From positions 1 to 12,314 of the forward strand of contig CAYHYZ010000022.1 of assembly GCA_964360995.1 (NCBI GenBank): DNA of 12,314 nt, in the 5' to 3' direction. The notes beneath the pieces are model-generated. The model searched no databases. It had not been told where the DNA came from and was given only the letters and a program-made list of their open reading frames with translations. The translations under genes were made by a program, and so were the position numbers. Positions 12,289-12,314 of this stretch are shown in pieces. The stretch is from CAYHBS01 sp964360995. Its GTDB lineage: Bacteria; Patescibacteriota; Minisyncoccia; Ryanbacterales; HO2-45-13. The stretch's first letter is position 1; each line of letters begins with the position of its first letter.

Positions 12289-12314
12289 GTGAAAACCGTG
12301 AAGGAATTTATTTC
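12289..12314 (+). CDS. Start of an unidentified protein gene (runs off the window)
   Basis: A GTG at 12289 lies 6 nt after GGAGGA (12277-12282) and opens MKTVKEFIS before the window ends. The reading frame is too short for any functional call. The strong ribosome site and GTG AAA AC- opening resemble the first gene of the window (GTG at 149, MKTS) and differ from the leaders of the conserved genes. Confidence 0.5.

Noticed and set aside
1..12314. CRISPR array, transposase, integrase or insertion-sequence ends
   Set aside because: No regularly spaced repeats and no such genes were found. The only direct repeat of note is the 44-nt promoter repeat.

Overview
The window looks like a chromosomal segment of a Patescibacteria/CPR-type (Parcubacteria-like) bacterium. 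This is an inference from the gene set (groES-groEL, LemA-DUF2207-HtpX, a single pyruvate kinase), the modest G+C, the short AT-rich leaders without Shine-Dalgarno sites on the conserved genes, and the tRNA-Ser D-loop style. TGA ends several complete genes (the HTH gene, the XRE-sigma gene, groEL), so the standard bacterial code applies and not the UGA-glycine code of Gracilibacteria/Absconditabacteria. No rRNA or taxonomic marker is present, so the phylum call is moderate.

Layout. (1) 1-3577 is an accessory block. A strong promoter drives a two-gene unit with a 4-nt overlap: a double-HTH-like protein of 263 aa and a 570-aa GHKL ATPase resembling prokaryotic MORC/Hsp90-type ATPases. After a textbook terminator, an almost identical copy of the same promoter drives a 206-aa XRE-HTH plus sigma-70 region-4-like protein. 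(2) 3578-5924 is the heat-shock operon: a long inverted repeat, a sigma-70-type promoter with a perfect CIRCE operator, groES, an intergenic hairpin, groEL, then a run of hairpins and a heptad repeat. (3) 6041-6319 (minus) is a 92-aa orphan with its own promoter and terminator. (4) 6417-9909 is a membrane and quality-control cluster: lemA, a DUF2207 membrane protein, and the htpX zinc protease. (5) 9943-10314 (minus) is a 123-aa orphan, divergent from (6) pyruvate kinase at 10436-11833. (7) 11834-12173 is a tRNA-Ser(GGA) gene preceded by two tRNA-like 5' halves. (8) A protein gene begins at 12289 and runs off the window.

How the parts work together. groES-groEL is under predicted HrcA control and supplies protein folding. 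LemA, DUF2207 and HtpX form a plausible envelope unit. Pyruvate kinase is the last step of glycolysis. The first 3.5 kb stands apart: strong GGAGG ribosome sites, a richer-looking G+C content in the ATPase gene, a 44-nt direct repeat at the start of each transcription unit, and regulator plus ATPase content. It is the best candidate for an undescribed system. The second most unusual region is the tRNA-Ser neighbourhood, where three successive tRNA 5' halves share acceptor and D-arm sequence but only the last has a matching 3' half.
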